The notes under the pieces: generated by a model
Databases searched by the model: none
The model's input: only the letters and a program-made list of their open reading frames with translations
What the model was told of the DNA's origin: nothing
Shown: in pieces, positions 62,176 to 64,000 of the stretch
How the letters are laid out: each line of letters opens with the position of its first letter
Position numbering within the stretch: the stretch's first letter is position 1
Assembly (NCBI GenBank): GCA_963753575.1
Contig: CAVWCR010000003.1
Span: forward strand, 62,001 to 126,000
DNA length: 64,000 bases
Reading direction: 5' to 3'
Source of the DNA: VAZQ01 sp963753575
GTDB lineage: Bacteria; Pseudomonadota; Alphaproteobacteria; Rhizobiales; Xanthobacteraceae
Translations under genes and position numbers: made by a program

Positions 62176-62603
62176 TGGCACGTCCGATACATCGATGCCA
62201 ATTCGCGCCCGTGAAGAAAGAGCATCCGTTGCGTGAGCCCGCCTTTGCGGGCAATCCAGCGGCGCACATTCCGGGGGTAGATCTCCATCAGGAGACGGGT
62301 GCCACCTCGGCTCACGATCGGGTGGCCGTCGTCGCCGGGATTCCAGGCGGCATGGAAGCCGAGCCTGGCGCGGCGCGTGACACAAATCCGGTCGCGCGGG
62401 ATGACGCCGAGGACCATGGTGCAGGCTGAGAGGCACGGCCCGTCGATGATGACGCGCTCACCTGAGCCGCGCAGTGCGACGAACTGTTCCAGGTAGGGGC
62501 CGATCTGCCCGCCGTAGTCGTTCATGATGCGCACGGCCGCCGAAGCCGAAGAGCATGAGATCGCTGCTACTACCATGCCAAGCACGGCCATCTTCAAACG
62601 CAT
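62172..62603 (-). CDS. Small periplasmic ClpP/crotonase-fold protein
   Basis: A 143-residue secreted protein with signal peptide (VLGMVVAAISCSSASA). The central segment VIIDGPCLSACTMVLGVIPR, followed by RLGFHAAW, matches my recollection of predicted periplasmic ClpP-like proteins, where Ser in the CxSACT block is the nucleophile and His in GFHxA belongs to the site. The N-terminal substrate-groove strand is short, so activity is uncertain. I choose the ATG at 62603 with GGGGG upstream; the TTG at 62609 is an alternative. Confidence 0.7.
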   Translation of the reverse strand: MRLKMAVLGMVVAAISCSSASAAVRIMNDYGGQIGPYLEQFVALRGSGERVIIDGPCLSACTMVLGVIPRDRICVTRRARLGFHAAWNPGDDGHPIVSRGGTRLLMEIYPRNVRRWIARKGGLTQRMLFLHGRELASMYRTCH

Positions 62604-62877
62604 GTACAAACCCCCACCGTGTCGTGATCTGCCGGTTCCCCCGCGGCACCCGCGAATGCGCCCTTCAAATCCATACTAGAATCATAAAGTTGCTAGTTCC
62701 TTCGCTGGCGGCATTGGATTCCCCGGGCGCTGGTACGATCCCACGCGCTTGCACATCAAAGCACCCCTTGAAGCCCGTTAACAGCGCTTTTAGGCGAATG
62801 GACGGCGGCGGCTCGGGCAGGGGCAAAAAAAATGTCGCAGCCATCGAGCGCCCGGCGCGTTGCCGGAAAGGCAATCG

Positions 62878-63873
62878 TCAGCCCCACAGCGCGGCCGTTG
62901 CCGGGTGAACCAGGCTGTCCTCGTAGCGCAGCCCCTCGGAGCGGTCGCGCGCCAAGAGCAGTGCTCCGTCGAGATCGACCACGCGCGCACGTTGCGCAAA
63001 CAGGATCGCCGGCGCGATCGCCAGCGAAGTCGCCACCATGCATCCCGCCATGAGTGCGAAGCCCAGCCGCTCGGCATCTTTGACTATGGCCAGCGCCTCG
63101 GTCAGCCCGCCGGTCTTGTCGAGCTTGATGTTGACCGCGTCGTATTTGCCGACCAGCGCGGGCAGCGATGCGCGCGCATGCACGCTTTCGTCGGCGCATA
63201 CCGGCAGTGGTCGCGTGATGCGTGCAAGCATGTCGTCGCCGTCCGCCGGGAGCGGCTGCTCGACCAGTGTGACGCCGGCTTCTGCGCACGCCGCTAGATT
63301 GTCGGGCAGGTTGTCCGGCGTCCATCCCTCGTTGGCGTCGACGATGAGCTCTGCGTCGCGAGCCGCGCGTCGCACCGCCATGATCCGCGCCTGATCGTCG
63401 GCGCTGCCGAGCTTGACTTTGAGCAGCGCGCGGCTCGAAGCCCTCGCGGCTTGTTCGGCCATGACGTCCGGTGCGGCGAGCGAGATCGTATAGGCGGTCA
63501 CCAGCGGCCGCGGTGGCGGAAGCCCGGCCAGCACGTGCACAGGTTTGCCGGCGCGCTTGGCCGCGAGATCCCAGAACGCGCAGTCGAGCGCGTTGCGGGC
63601 GGCGCCGGGCGGCATCGCGTGCTGCAGGCCGCCGCGGTCGAGGCCGCGTGCGATCTCGCCGCCCAGCGCCGCGATGGCGTCGGCAACGCCCTCGACGGTT
63701 TCGCCATAGCGCGCATAGGGCACGCATTCGCCACGGCCGCGGCAGCGACCGTCGCTGAGCTCGGCGACGACGACGGACGCTTGTGTCTTGGCTCCGCGAC
63801 TGATCGCGAAGCTGCCGGCGATCGGCCAGTGCTCGATGCGGACGGCGAGCGAGATCGGCGCGGTGGAATCCAT
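62878..63873 (-). CDS. Dipeptide epimerase (enolase superfamily, Ala-Glu type)
   Basis: A 331-residue enolase-superfamily enzyme that epimerises a dipeptide such as L-Ala-D-Glu from peptidoglycan recycling. The catalytic and metal residues are in order: Lys in LKVKLG, Asp in IVDANEGW, Glu in LVEQPL, Asp-Glu in CADESVHA and Lys in NIKLDKTGGL. The N-terminal cap has GECVPYARYGETVEG. The start at 63873 gives the family N-terminus (APISLAVRIEHWPIAG). Upstream it runs to the window end with no assignable gene. Confidence 0.9.
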   Translation of the reverse strand: MDSTAPISLAVRIEHWPIAGSFAISRGAKTQASVVVAELSDGRCRGRGECVPYARYGETVEGVADAIAALGGEIARGLDRGGLQHAMPPGAARNALDCAFWDLAAKRAGKPVHVLAGLPPPRPLVTAYTISLAAPDVMAEQAARASSRALLKVKLGSADDQARIMAVRRAARDAELIVDANEGWTPDNLPDNLAACAEAGVTLVEQPLPADGDDMLARITRPLPVCADESVHARASLPALVGKYDAVNIKLDKTGGLTEALAIVKDAERLGFALMAGCMVATSLAIAPAILFAQRARVVDLDGALLLARDRSEGLRYEDSLVHPATAALWG

Positions 63874-64000
63874 CAGGCGTTTACTATGAAGGAGAACGGC
63901 CAAATGGCTCAAGAGGTTGTGCGCGAGATCGCCGGCCTCGCTGCGAGCCGGCGGCATTGCCGCGCCGGTATCCGGTGCGCTACAAGCGGCGCCAATACGA

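Overview
The window is high-GC, densely coded chromosomal DNA from an alphaproteobacterium. It most resembles a Hyphomicrobiales (Rhizobiales) soil bacterium near Bradyrhizobium or Xanthobacteraceae. The clues are several Omp25/Omp31-type barrels, orphan Bug, NMT1 and TAXI solute receptors, BcsS-type outer-membrane proteins, Lrp-type single domains and a CoxL-type molybdenum hydroxylase. I see no rRNA, tRNA, insertion sequence, phage or CRISPR array. The assignment is by gene style only; no marker gene was compared.

Layout. 1-4358: surface-sugar genes (broken zinc dehydrogenase, methyltransferase, manC; divergent GT4). 4460-9174: a transaldolase and three unrelated solute-binding receptors without permeases, plus the tail of a lost TctA permease and an AT-rich gap. 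9305-11495: poorly characterised membrane-anchored proteins. 11866-17403: an ArnT-like GT39, a Gfo/Idh dehydrogenase plus DegT aminotransferase pair for an amino sugar, and MurJ. 17422-24210: a two-partner secretion pair whose very large exoprotein carries GLUG repeats and ends in a subtilisin-like protease. 24420-29967: an HtrA-like protease and an RND efflux adaptor/pump pair. 30200-37556: the most interesting block, with two BcsS-like outer-membrane proteins, a processive GT2 synthase, two secreted NodB-type deacetylases and a GH75 (chitosanase)-like protein between them. Together these could make, deacetylate, trim and export a chitosan-like polysaccharide. 38650-43342: a 58-residue protein, an outer-membrane protein, an alpha/beta hydrolase and an OmpR-type two-component system, linked by a shared 11-bp direct-repeat motif found twice. 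43499-47562: a molybdopterin hydroxylase large subunit with two c-type cytochromes. 47571-51720: GYD protein, EamA transporter, RAM-domain protein, thiE, thiD, divergent SDR. 52041-55055: three Omp25-like barrels. 55220-63873: threonine dehydratase, type I secretion ABC/HlyD pair, MFS transporter, ClpP-like periplasmic protein, dipeptide epimerase. The last ~125 bases (63874-64000) hold no gene I can assign.

A cross-cutting observation: four long genes (zinc dehydrogenase, TpsA, second BcsS, molybdenum hydroxylase) are each broken by exactly one extra base. In all four, removing it restores a GANTC site (GACTC/GAGTC), the target of the alphaproteobacterial adenine methyltransferase CcrM. This points to methylation-linked sequencing error rather than four independent pseudogenes, so I annotate the four as frameshifted but probably intact in the organism.
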